The notes: generated by a model from the sequence alone, not told the origin. A stretch of 39,482 bases of DNA from Deltaproteobacteria bacterium (GCA_019307945.1 JAFDIS010000024.1:1-39482), one strand, 5' to 3'. Counted from the first letter of the stretch, positions 16,869 through 24,742 are shown. Program-made: numbers and translations.

Positions 16869-17247
16869 CACCAAGGCCTTCACCCTCTACGTTCGAGCCC
16901 TGTTGATCTCCCGTATTCCTGAAATCACGCTGAAGAATGGGATCCGCTAAGCGGGGGCGCAGAGCGCGGGTCCGCAATTTGCCGACTGAGAACTCGGAAC
17001 CCGGTCATTGAAAATGGCTAATAAAGTCTTGATGTTATCTGTTAAATCTGCTAAAATAAAAATTAAATGAAAAACGGCAGGGTTAAAAAAATCTTCATCC
17101 GGAAATATGATCCCCCCCTTGCCTATCTCCTTTACGGGGGTAAGTCGGGAAGACGGCAGCATGCCGGAAAGGAGGTCAGGTTTCTGCCCCTTTATGCTGC
17201 CCATCTAATGGATTTTTCGTCTTGAAGTCGGCTGATTCACTCGTTAG
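16869..17247 (+). other. Intergenic leader upstream of the WecA-like gene
   Basis: This 379-bp gap holds no gene that I can support. It includes a good sigma70-type promoter near 17029-17057 and, downstream of it, a transcribed leader of about 180 bases. The leader contains an 8-bp inverted repeat (GGCAGCAT 17155-17162, ATGCTGCC 17194-17201) and a Shine-Dalgarno-like GGAAAGGAGGT inside its loop. A small CCGCTAAGCGG palindrome at 16945-16955 lies just after the MBL gene but has no T-run, so I do not call a terminator. I looked for known riboswitch cores such as c-di-GMP-I and saw no convincing match. Confidence 0.5.
17029..17057 (+). promoter_or_regulatory. Probable sigma70-type promoter for the WecA-like gene
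   Basis: TTGATG at 17029-17034 and TAAAAT at 17052-17057 are separated by exactly 17 bp. They match the -35 and -10 consensus at four and five of six positions. The surrounding sequence is much more AT-rich than the neighbouring genes. Transcription would begin near 17064 and give a leader of roughly 180 bases before the coding region. Confidence 0.55.
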
Positions 17248-18915
17248 GTGCGACGCCAACCTTTTATGATTTTTTTCACCACCCTTCTTATCTCCATGTT
17301 CATCACCATTGCGGTGATGCCTGTTTTCCGCACCCTGGCCGTGAAGCTGCACGCCATGGACATCCCGGACCCCCGGAAAGTGCATCCCCGGCCCATGCCC
17401 AAAAGCGGCGGCATCGCCATGACCATAGGTGCCCTGATTCCAGTGCTGGTCTGGGCGCCCAGGGGGGATCTCATGCGAGCCATTCTAGCAGGGTCCGGCA
17501 TAGTGGTGGCGCTTGGCATCCTGGACGATTTCCGCAACCTGGGGTACAAGGCCAAGTTCGCGGGACAGCTTGCGGCGGCCCTGCTGGTGGTCTTTTACGG
17601 GGGGCTGAAGATCACAAACCTGGGCATGCTGCTGCCCGATGATGTGTGCCTTCCTGACTGGATGGCAATCCCCCTTACGGTGGTGGTGATCGTCGGGGTG
17701 ACCAACGCCATCAATCTGGCAGACGGGCTGGACGGACTCGCCGGTGGGATTTCCCTGCTGAGTTTCCTCTGTATCGGATACCTTGCCTATTCGACGGGCC
17801 AGCTTCCAATCGCGATCATCTCTGTGGCGACTGTGGGAGCAATCTTCGGATTCCTGCGCTTCAACACGTATCCTGCCTCGCTGTTCATGGGAGACGGAGG
17901 AAGTCAACTCCTGGGGTTCCTGGCCATCACCCTGTCCCTGGCGCTCACCCAGAGGAATACCCCCCTGAGTCCCCTTCTGCCTCTGATCATCCTGGGTTTC
18001 CCGGTCCTGGACACGCTGACGGTCATGCTGGAGAGGATTCGCGAGGGCCGTTCCCCGTTTGTGGCGGACAAGAAGCATTTCCATCACAAGCTCATGAACC
18101 TCGGGCTGTTCCACCGGGATGCGGTCCTGGCCATCTATGCAATCCAGGCCTGGCTCGTGACGTGGGCATTCGTGTTTCGGTTTCATTCGGAGTGGTTCCT
18201 GCTACTGTCCTATCTCCTGTTTTCCGGCGCCGTCATTACCGGATTCCTGGTGGCCGAAAAGACCGGATGGCGTTTCAAGCGGTACGATCTGGTGGACAGC
18301 CTGATCAAGGGAAGGCTCAGGGCCCTCAAAGAGCGACAGGTCCTGATCCGGTTCTCGTTCAGAATCGTGGAGTACGGCGTTCCACTCCTCCTCCTCTTCA
18401 CCTGTGCAGTACCCGACCATCCTCCCGTGGTTTTATCCTATCTCGGCTTCACACTGATTTTGCTGATCCTGCTGACGCTGGTGTTTCGCGACAAGTGGCT
18501 GGGAGGTTCCCTAAGGCTTGCCCTCTATCTCGTCATCCCCTTGCTGGTGTATCTCAGCGAGGCGGACATGGCCCCGTGGCTGGTGGGCCGCACTGAAGCG
18601 ATCTACAACCTCTCGTTCGGGATCCTTGTCTTTTTTGTCATCTTGACACTCAAGTACACACGAAGGGAAAAGGGTTTCAAGACCACCCCGATGGATTTCC
18701 TGATCCTGTTCATCGCGCTTGTGGTCCCGTACCTGCCGGACGAGCGGATCAGGAGTTTTCACATGGGACTGATCGCGGCCAAGATCATCGTGTTTTTCTT
18801 CAGCTACGAGGTGCTCCTGGGAGAACTACGGGGCGAATTCAGAAAGGTGGCGGTGTGGACCATGTCGGCCTTGGCGGTGGCCGCGGCCAAGGGCCTGGTG
18901 GGTGCTTGGCTGTGA
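17248..18915 (+). CDS. WecA/TagO-like polyprenyl-phosphate phosphoglycosyl transferase with extended C-terminus
   Basis: The 555-residue membrane protein belongs to the MraY/WecA family, which transfers a sugar-1-phosphate from UDP-sugar to undecaprenyl phosphate and so starts lipid-linked glycan synthesis. Visible signature parts are HPRPMPKSGG, GILDDF, NAINLADGLDGLAGG (D159, D162), FMGDGGSQ (D216) and the KKHFHHKL motif (H277, H279, H280) that marks GlcNAc-1-phosphate-type WecA enzymes. The core occupies residues 1-310. A further 240 residues with about seven more membrane segments follow, longer than typical WecA (about 365 residues), and their job is unknown. GTG 17248 is the outermost start and ATG 17266, just before the first helix, is an alternative; neither has a clear ribosome-binding site. 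It probably primes the polysaccharide made by this locus. Confidence 0.85.
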   Translation: MRRQPFMIFFTTLLISMFITIAVMPVFRTLAVKLHAMDIPDPRKVHPRPMPKSGGIAMTIGALIPVLVWAPRGDLMRAILAGSGIVVALGILDDFRNLGYKAKFAGQLAAALLVVFYGGLKITNLGMLLPDDVCLPDWMAIPLTVVVIVGVTNAINLADGLDGLAGGISLLSFLCIGYLAYSTGQLPIAIISVATVGAIFGFLRFNTYPASLFMGDGGSQLLGFLAITLSLALTQRNTPLSPLLPLIILGFPVLDTLTVMLERIREGRSPFVADKKHFHHKLMNLGLFHRDAVLAIYAIQAWLVTWAFVFRFHSEWFLLLSYLLFSGAVITGFLVAEKTGWRFKRYDLVDSLIKGRLRALKERQVLIRFSFRIVEYGVPLLLLFTCAVPDHPPVVLSYLGFTLILLILLTLVFRDKWLGGSLRLALYLVIPLLVYLSEADMAPWLVGRTEAIYNLSFGILVFFVILTLKYTRREKGFKTTPMDFLILFIALVVPYLPDERIRSFHMGLIAAKIIVFFFSYEVLLGELRGEFRKVAVWTMSALAVAAAKGLVGAWL

Positions 18916-19167
18916 AAGACTGGAATTCCGAGGATTTTGGGGATGCTGCGCAATTTGTTCTGGTACGCTGCGGATCCAGTCGTTTCCCGCCCTGCGGGAT
19001 CACCTGAAACCTCGCGGGCCCGGAACGCGTCTGCCGCGGGCAGATCCGGCGCAGGCGCGAAAACCGCTCCATTTTTGGACAAGTGCGGAACTCACCGGCC
19101 GTCAGGCCGCCGGGATATCAAACCCCATGGCCTCCGTTTCTCGGGAAGCCTCCATTTATCGTCCACA
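18916..19167. other. Gap between WecA-like gene and tandem array, no gene seen
   Basis: These 252 bp, together with the array that follows, separate the WecA-like gene from prsT (444 bp in all). The sequence is GC-rich and contains short inverted repeats such as CCCGC/GCGGG near 18987-18999 and TCTGCC/GGCAGA near 19029-19043. It has no T-run terminator and no clear promoter. Two reading frames run through it into the array and into prsT, but their translations resemble no family. Confidence 0.4.
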
Positions 19168-19340
19168 CCAGACAGACCAGACAGACCAGATAGACCAGAC
19201 AGACCAAACAGACCAGACAGACCAGATAGACCAGACAGACCAAACAGACCAGACAGACCAGATAGACCAGACAGACCAGACAGACCAAACAGACCAAACA
19301 GACCAGACAGACCAGACAGACCAGACAGACCAAACAGACC
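19168..19340. repeat. 9-bp tandem array (CCAGACAGA family), copy 1, upstream of prsT
   Basis: Nineteen consecutive 9-bp units occupy 19168-19338, with two more bases of a partial unit. Only three unit forms occur: CCAGACAGA, CCAGATAGA and CCAAACAGA. A four-unit order (36 bp) repeats near the left end, a sign of recent unequal crossing-over or slippage. The plus strand has almost no T, so a transcript would be poorly structured. The array stops five bases before the GGAGAGG ribosome-binding site of prsT. The same unit family recurs at 24494-24718. Confidence 0.95.
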
Positions 19341-19359
19341 AGGTGGAGAGGTAAGGGTG

Positions 19360-21765
19360 ATGTTTCAGAAGAAAAGAATCGCGTTCATGGGGATCATCGT
19401 GGTGTTCATGCTCACTGCGGCCTTTTTGGCCGGCTGCGGCGGGCCCGAGGAGAAGAAGGCCAAGTTCTTCCAAAAGGGAAAGGCCCTCTATGAGAAGGGC
19501 GAATATGTCAAGGCGCGCCTGGAGTTCAAGAACGCCCTTCAGATCGATCCGCATTTCGCCAGGGCCTATTACATGCTTGGTCTGGTGGAGCTCAGGCAGA
19601 AACGGTGGAAGAACGCTTACGGGGCCCTGGCCAAGGCCGTCGAACTGGACCCTGACATGTTGGACGCCCAGGCGGCCATGGGGAAGCTCTTGCTCGCGGC
19701 CAAGGAAAAGGAAAAGGCCCGTGAAAAGGCTGACCTCGTACTGGCCAAAGATCCGGAGAACATAGAAGGCCTGCTTCTCAAGGCGGCATGCCTCCTGGCC
19801 GGGAACAAGGATGCCGAGGCGGAAAAGATTATTCGTTCGGTTATCCAAAAGAGCCCCCAAAACCAGGAACCCTACCTGATGATGGCCCGCCTGCGAGTGA
19901 AACAGAAGGACCTCAAGGGGGCCCGGAAGGTCCTCGAGGATCTTTTACAACAGGACGAAGCTAACAAGATCGGACGAATACTCCTGGCCGAGATCCTCGA
20001 AAAGTCCAAAGACTTCAAAGCGGCGGAGGCCCAGTACCAAACCCTCATAGAGCAGGAACCGGAAAAGCCCGCCCTCAGGCTGGCCCTGGCGCGCTTCTAC
20101 GGGCGAACGGGAAAACCTGAAAAGGCCGAGTCCATCCTGAAGGACCTGGTGAAAAGGGCGCCCGAGGAAGAAAACTATCGCCTTGCCCTGGCCCAGTTTT
20201 ACGCTGAAACCCGCCGTCCGGAGCGGATGGAAGCGGTGCTCAAGCAGGCTATTTCAGATCTTCCCGACAAATACGGCCCCGTGAGGATGCTCGCAGCCTA
20301 TTACCTGTCCAGGAAAAAGGCGCCGGAGGCCATGAAGGTCCTGGACCGGTTTGCGGATCGGGTCAAAACCGGGCCGCTTTTTCTTCAGGCGCGCCTGCTC
20401 AAGGCCCGAATCCATTTCCAGGAGGGAGACAGGGACAAGGCGCTTGAACTGGTGGAGGTCGTCCTCAAGGAGAACCCGGGCGACGTGGCGGCCCACGCCC
20501 TCAAGGGCGATATCCTGGCCACCAAACGGGATTTCGTTGGTGCCGTCGCCGAATATCGCACGGTTCTCCACGAAGAGCCCCGCAATGTGCGCGCGGCCCT
20601 GAACCTGGCAAGGGCCCATTTCATGAACGGTGAGCAGGCCCTGGCGGAGGAGACCTACAAACGTCTTCTGGAGGCGAACCCCCGTGTCAAGGAGGCTCGG
20701 CTGGCTCTTGTGGACATTTATAGGCGCAAGGGCAAGGTGGACCTCGCCCGGGACCAGCTCGAAGAGATGGTCAAACAGGACCCCAAGGACAAGGCCGCCC
20801 TCACGGCACTGGGAGATCTCTACCTTGCTCGCCGCGACGTTCGTAAGGCCAAGAAATATCTGACTCGACTGGCCAGGCTGGCCCCCGAGTCTCCCGCCGT
20901 CATTACCAAGATGGGCGTGGTGGACCTCCTGGAGCGACGGCCAGCCACGGCCAAGCAGTTTTTCGAGGAGGCCTTGAAAAAGGACCCGGACTATGTGCCG
21001 GCTCTCAGGCAATTGGCCAATACCCTGGTGGCGGAAAAGAAAGAAAAACGGGCCATCGCGCGGTGCAAGAAGCAGGTGGCCGCGAGGCCCAAGAACGACT
21101 CCTTCCGTGTGCTGTTGGGCAGGCTATACCTGCGGAACCGGAATTTTTCCGCGGCCCGCAAGCAGTTCGAAAAGGCCCTGGCCCTCAACCCGGACAGCCA
21201 GGAGGCCCTCTTCAGCCTGGCGCAGCTCGAGCAGACCCAGGGTTCCGTGGAAAAGGCCCTGAAAAAGTACCGGGAGGTGTGGGCGAAAAACCCCGCAAAC
21301 CTTGGGGTGGCCATGCTGATCGCCACCTTGCTTGAGCAGCAGGGAAGGCCGAGGGAGGCCAAAGCCCTATATGAGAAGATCCTGGACCGGAACCCCAACG
21401 TTTCGGCGGCCGCCAACAACCTGGCCTTCTACTATGCAGAATATGAGCCTACGACCCAAAACCTGATGCGTGCCAAGGCCCTGGTGGGTCCCCTGCTGGA
21501 CCGGCACAAGGACAACCCCAACGTGATGGATACGGCCGCATGGATCGCCTACCGCCAGGGGGAATTCAAAAAGGCCAGGGATCTCATGGCGGGAATGGAG
21601 GAGAAGAGCAAGAATATCCCGGTGATCAATTACCACCTGGGAATGATCTACCTCCGGCTGGATCGCAAGGCGCTGGCCAGGAAATACTTGAGCAGGGCGC
21701 TCAAAGGAAAGGATCGTTACCCGGGCCGCAAGGAGGCGGAGAAGGCTTACAAGCAACTCACCTAA
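19360..21765 (+). CDS. prsT: PrsT-like TPR-repeat lipoprotein (PEP-CTERM/exosortase system)
   Basis: From ATG 19360 the product is 801 residues. A lipoprotein signal is clear: MFQKKRIAFMG, a hydrophobic run, then FLAGC with C26 as the lipidation site. The rest is a long chain of tetratricopeptide repeats with the usual spacing of A, G, Y and P (ARAYYMLGLVELRQKRWKNA; the DPENIEGLLLKA type recurs). Length, lipid anchor and linkage to an exosortase fit the PEP-CTERM system TPR lipoprotein family. Such proteins are thought to act as periplasmic scaffolds in exopolysaccharide export or assembly. GGAGAGG lies 8 bases before the ATG. The frame is open upstream to 18937, but those codons run through a tandem array and precede the lipoprotein signal, so the longer start is rejected. 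Confidence 0.85.
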   Translation: MFQKKRIAFMGIIVVFMLTAAFLAGCGGPEEKKAKFFQKGKALYEKGEYVKARLEFKNALQIDPHFARAYYMLGLVELRQKRWKNAYGALAKAVELDPDMLDAQAAMGKLLLAAKEKEKAREKADLVLAKDPENIEGLLLKAACLLAGNKDAEAEKIIRSVIQKSPQNQEPYLMMARLRVKQKDLKGARKVLEDLLQQDEANKIGRILLAEILEKSKDFKAAEAQYQTLIEQEPEKPALRLALARFYGRTGKPEKAESILKDLVKRAPEEENYRLALAQFYAETRRPERMEAVLKQAISDLPDKYGPVRMLAAYYLSRKKAPEAMKVLDRFADRVKTGPLFLQARLLKARIHFQEGDRDKALELVEVVLKENPGDVAAHALKGDILATKRDFVGAVAEYRTVLHEEPRNVRAALNLARAHFMNGEQALAEETYKRLLEANPRVKEARLALVDIYRRKGKVDLARDQLEEMVKQDPKDKAALTALGDLYLARRDVRKAKKYLTRLARLAPESPAVITKMGVVDLLERRPATAKQFFEEALKKDPDYVPALRQLANTLVAEKKEKRAIARCKKQVAARPKNDSFRVLLGRLYLRNRNFSAARKQFEKALALNPDSQEALFSLAQLEQTQGSVEKALKKYREVWAKNPANLGVAMLIATLLEQQGRPREAKALYEKILDRNPNVSAAANNLAFYYAEYEPTTQNLMRAKALVGPLLDRHKDNPNVMDTAAWIAYRQGEFKKARDLMAGMEEKSKNIPVINYHLGMIYLRLDRKALARKYLSRALKGKDRYPGRKEAEKAYKQLT

Positions 21766-21771
21766 GGGGTT

Positions 21772-22229
21772 TTTGGGTTGGTTGGGTTTGTTGGGTCTGT
21801 GGGTCTGTTGAGTCATTGGGTCTGTTGGGTCGTTGGGTCAGTGGGTCTGTTGGGTCTGTTGGGTCATTGGGTCTGTTGGGTCATTGGGTCGTTGGGTCAG
21901 TGGGTCTGTTGGGTCGTTGGGTCAGTGGGTCGTTGGGTCAGTGGGTCCATTGGGTCTGTTGGGTCAGTGGGTCCATTGGGTCGTTGGGTCTGTTGGGTCG
22001 TTGGGTCGTTGGGTCGTTGGGTCTGTGGGGTCAGTGGGTCTGTGGGTCTGTTGGGTCGTTGGGTCAGTGGGTCTGTTGGGTCGTTGGGTCAGTGGGTCTG
22101 TTGGGTCGTTGGGTCTGTGGGTCAGTGGGTCTGTTGGGTCTGTGGGTCTGTTGGGTCAGTGGGTCCATTGGGTTGGTTGGGTTGCTTGGGTTTGTTGGGT
22201 TACTTGGGTTCATTGGGTTTGTTGGGTTA
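21772..22229. repeat. GGGT tandem array (about 54 units) between convergent genes
   Basis: About 54 units of 8-9 bp follow one another, each GGGT plus a short spacer: CTGTT, CGTT, CAGT, CCATT, CATT or, at both edges, TTGTT and similar. GGG runs spaced by 5-6 bases give this plus strand strong G-quadruplex potential over the whole 458 bp. It fills nearly all of the gap between the prsT stop (21765) and the pcm stop on the other strand (22246). Mixed unit lengths mean that no reading frame is kept, and the open frames through it are not genes. The GGTCTG core is the reverse complement of the CAGACC core in the two 9-bp arrays. Confidence 0.95.
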
Positions 22230-22245
22230 ATCCGCGGGGAGCGCA

Positions 22246-22896
22246 TCAGTCCTTCCAGCCGTGGATGCCCACCAGGTTTACGAACCGGCACCCGCCGAGG
22301 CTCTTCTGTACGAGCTTGCCCTTGATCTTGGTGATCTTGATCAGTTCCTGGCTGAAGCGGTTACCGGTGGGGATGACCAGTCTGCCCCGTTCGGCGAGCT
22401 GTTCGATGAGGGGCTCGGGGATCTTGGGGGCCCCGGCCGTGACTATGATGGCGTCGTAAGGTGCGTGTTCTTCCCACCCCAGGGTGCCGTCGAAGGCCTT
22501 GAAAAGGATGTTGGTGTAACCCAGTTCAGCTAGAATTTTCCTGGCCTGAAGCATGAGCGCCCGGATGCGCTCCACCGTGCATACCTTTCCGGAGAGTTCC
22601 GCCAGGATGGCGGTCTGGTAGCCGCTGCCCGTTCCGATCTCCAGGGTTTTTTCCCGGCCTGTCAGTTCAAGGGCCTCGGTCATGAGCGCCACGATGTAGG
22701 GCTGTGAGATGGTTTGCTTGTGCCCGATGGGCAGGGGGTGATCGTTGTAGGCCTCGCCCACCAGGGCTTCTTCCACGAAGCGGTGCCTGGGGATCTTCTC
22801 CATTGCGGCGAGGACCCCTTTGTCCTTGATCCCGCGCGGTATGAGCTGGGTCCGTACCATGCGTTCCCTGGCCAGCCTGTAGTCGTGGTTGTTCAC
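22246..22896 (-). CDS. pcm: Protein-L-isoaspartate O-methyltransferase
   Basis: The 216-residue soluble enzyme repairs damaged proteins by methylating L-isoaspartyl residues with S-adenosylmethionine. Family motifs are [20 protein letters not shown] and [10 protein letters not shown] at the N-terminus, the substrate-site segment [15 protein letters not shown], the SAM-binding loop [16 protein letters not shown], and [20 protein letters not shown] near the end. Length is normal for the family. Translation starts at a GTG (minus strand, 22896) preceded by AAGGAG at suitable spacing. The gene faces prsT tail to tail across the GGGT array and is divergent from glyQ. No terminator other than the array itself separates the convergent 3' ends. 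Confidence 0.93.
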   Translation of the reverse strand: MNNHDYRLARERMVRTQLIPRGIKDKGVLAAMEKIPRHRFVEEALVGEAYNDHPLPIGHKQTISQPYIVALMTEALELTGREKTLEIGTGSGYQTAILAELSGKVCTVERIRALMLQARKILAELGYTNILFKAFDGTLGWEEHAPYDAIIVTAGAPKIPEPLIEQLAERGRLVIPTGNRFSQELIKITKIKGKLVQKSLGGCRFVNLVGIHGWKD

Positions 22897-22966
22897 GGGC
22901 GGACTCCTTCGAAAGACCGGTTCTGGTCCTGAATGTTCCGGACTTCCCGGCCGGTATACATACCCC

Positions 22967-23051
22967 GAGACCTTTGAAAAATATTCAATCTTGTCCCCAG
23001 CGCCGCTGGGACGACGAAATTGGGCGATAAGGGGAGTTTTTCAAAGGTCTC
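22967..23051. repeat. MITE-like palindromic element with 15-bp terminal inverted repeats
   Basis: GAGACCTTTGAAAAA at 22967-22981 is matched perfectly in inverse orientation by TTTTTCAAAGGTCTC at 23037-23051. Inside lies a second hairpin, CCCAGCG/CGCTGGG, with one central base. The nested palindromes and 85-bp length resemble small non-autonomous elements or dispersed intergenic palindromes. No reading frame fits inside and there is no obvious target-site duplication. It could also affect expression of pcm or glyQ as an RNA structure. Confidence 0.7.
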
Positions 23052-23113
23052 ACCCCTGTGCCGGAGATGATACGACAAATTTTATGCTAGCATACCTCCC
23101 CTTGAACTGCAAA

Positions 23114-23152
23114 TCGGACCGCCCCAAAAAACGGGGTTTTGGAGAGGTCCGA
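23114..23152 (+). promoter_or_regulatory. Hairpin in the glyQ leader region
   Basis: TCGGACC (23114-23120) pairs with GGTCCGA (23146-23152), and inside it CCAAAA pairs with TTTTGG around a loop containing ACGGGG. A second small stem, CCGGGG/CCCCGG, follows at 23168-23186. Neither ends in a T-run, so they are not simple terminators. Whether they are transcribed depends on where the glyQ promoter lies, which is not established. Confidence 0.45.
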
Positions 23153-23302
23153 ACATGCCTTCCTGTCCCGGGGTTTTCAGCCCCGGTCTGCCGTCCTTGA
23201 CAATCCGCCCGTCCGGGTGCTAAGTTTCCCTCCTTTCAGGTTTGTGGTGCGACCCTAGCGGGTCTAGCGCCGGGGTGATTTTCGGGTCCCGGGCCTTGAT
23301 TT

Positions 23303-23327
23303 CCGGGATCCGTGTGATCCCGGGAGG
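23303..23327 (+). promoter_or_regulatory. Hairpin overlapping the glyQ ribosome-binding site
   Basis: CCGGGATC (23303-23310) and GATCCCGG (23316-23323) form a perfect 8-bp stem with a CGTGT loop. The last two paired bases are the first two of the Shine-Dalgarno run GGGAGG (23322-23327), and the glyQ ATG follows at 23333. In the mRNA the stem would sit against or partly cover the ribosome-binding site and may limit or tune initiation. Confidence 0.6.
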
Positions 23328-23332
23328 AACCC

Positions 23333-24202
<870 letters not shown>

Positions 24203-24216
24203 AGGGGAGGGATAGA

Positions 24217-24440
24217 GGCACAAAGGGGCAGAGGCACAAAGGGACAGAGGGACAGAGGGACAGAGGGACAGAGGGGCAGAGGCACAGAGGCACAAAGGGG
24301 CAGAGGCACAAAGGGACAGAGGGACAGAGGGACAGAGGGACAGAGGGGCAGAGGCACAGAGGCACAAAGGGACAGAGGCACAAAGGCACAAAGGCACAAA
24401 GGGGCAGAGGGACAGAGGGGCAAAGGGGCAGAGGCACAGA
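24217..24440. repeat. 8-bp tandem array with a perfect 72-bp duplication, downstream of glyQ
   Basis: Twenty-eight consecutive 8-bp units run from 24217 to 24440, beginning 15 bp after the glyQ stop. Unit forms are GGGACAGA, GGGGCAGA, GGCACAGA, GGCACAAA and one GGGGCAAA. The first nine units (24217-24288) are repeated exactly, in the same order, by the next nine (24289-24360), so a 72-bp block has duplicated recently. The plus strand is purine-rich and lacks T. With 8-bp units the frame shifts at every unit, so encoded peptides are meaningless. Confidence 0.95.
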
Positions 24441-24493
24441 GGTAAAAGGGCTGAAGGCAAGAGGATGCGCCGCCTGGCCGCTGACTCCACAGA

Positions 24494-24718
24494 CCAAACA
24501 AACCAGATAGACCAAACAGACCAGACGGACCAGACAGACCAGATAGACCAAACAGACCAGACAGACCAAACAGACCAGACAGACCAGACAGACCAGATAG
24601 ACCAAACAGACCAGACAGACCAGATAGACCAAACAGACCAGATAGACCAAACGGACCAGACAGACCAAACAGACCAAACAGACCAGACAGACCAAACAGA
24701 CCAGACAGACCAAACAAA
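24494..24718. repeat. 9-bp tandem array (CCAGACAGA family), copy 2, upstream of glyS
   Basis: Twenty-five 9-bp units fill 24494-24718. The same three main forms as at 19168-19340 occur (CCAGACAGA, CCAGATAGA, CCAAACAGA), plus single-base variants CCAAACAAA, CCAGACGGA and CCAAACGGA. The array ends 24 bp before the glyS ATG, again just ahead of the ribosome-binding site. Unit order differs from copy 1, so the two arrays have evolved separately since they were seeded. Confidence 0.95.
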
Positions 24719-24742
24719 CCAAAGGTACCCAAAGGACGGAAC

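Larger units (their letters stand above)
22897..23332. other. Divergent intergenic region between pcm and glyQ
   Basis: This 436-bp region holds no gene. It must carry the promoters of pcm (leftward) and glyQ (rightward). It contains an 85-bp palindromic element (22967-23051) and three hairpin-forming segments in the likely glyQ leader (23114-23152, 23168-23186, 23303-23323). TTGACA at 23197-23202 is a possible -35 box, but the -10 candidate TAAGTT 18 bp later is poor. The conserved core of a T-box leader, which controls glycyl-tRNA synthetase in many Gram-positive bacteria, was looked for and not seen. Confidence 0.5.

Noticed and set aside
19168-19340. CRISPR array
   Set aside because: Units are 9 bp and directly adjacent with no unique spacers, so this is a simple tandem repeat. 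No cas genes are present in the window.
21540-22459. Several plus-strand open frames through the GGGT array, with WVCWVVGSV-type peptides
   Set aside because: They are direct translations of the tandem repeat, have no start context of their own and partly overlap prsT or run antisense to pcm.
22897-23332. T-box riboswitch before glyQ
   Set aside because: The conserved T-box sequence and a specifier loop were not found, and the stems present lack the needed terminator/antiterminator layout.
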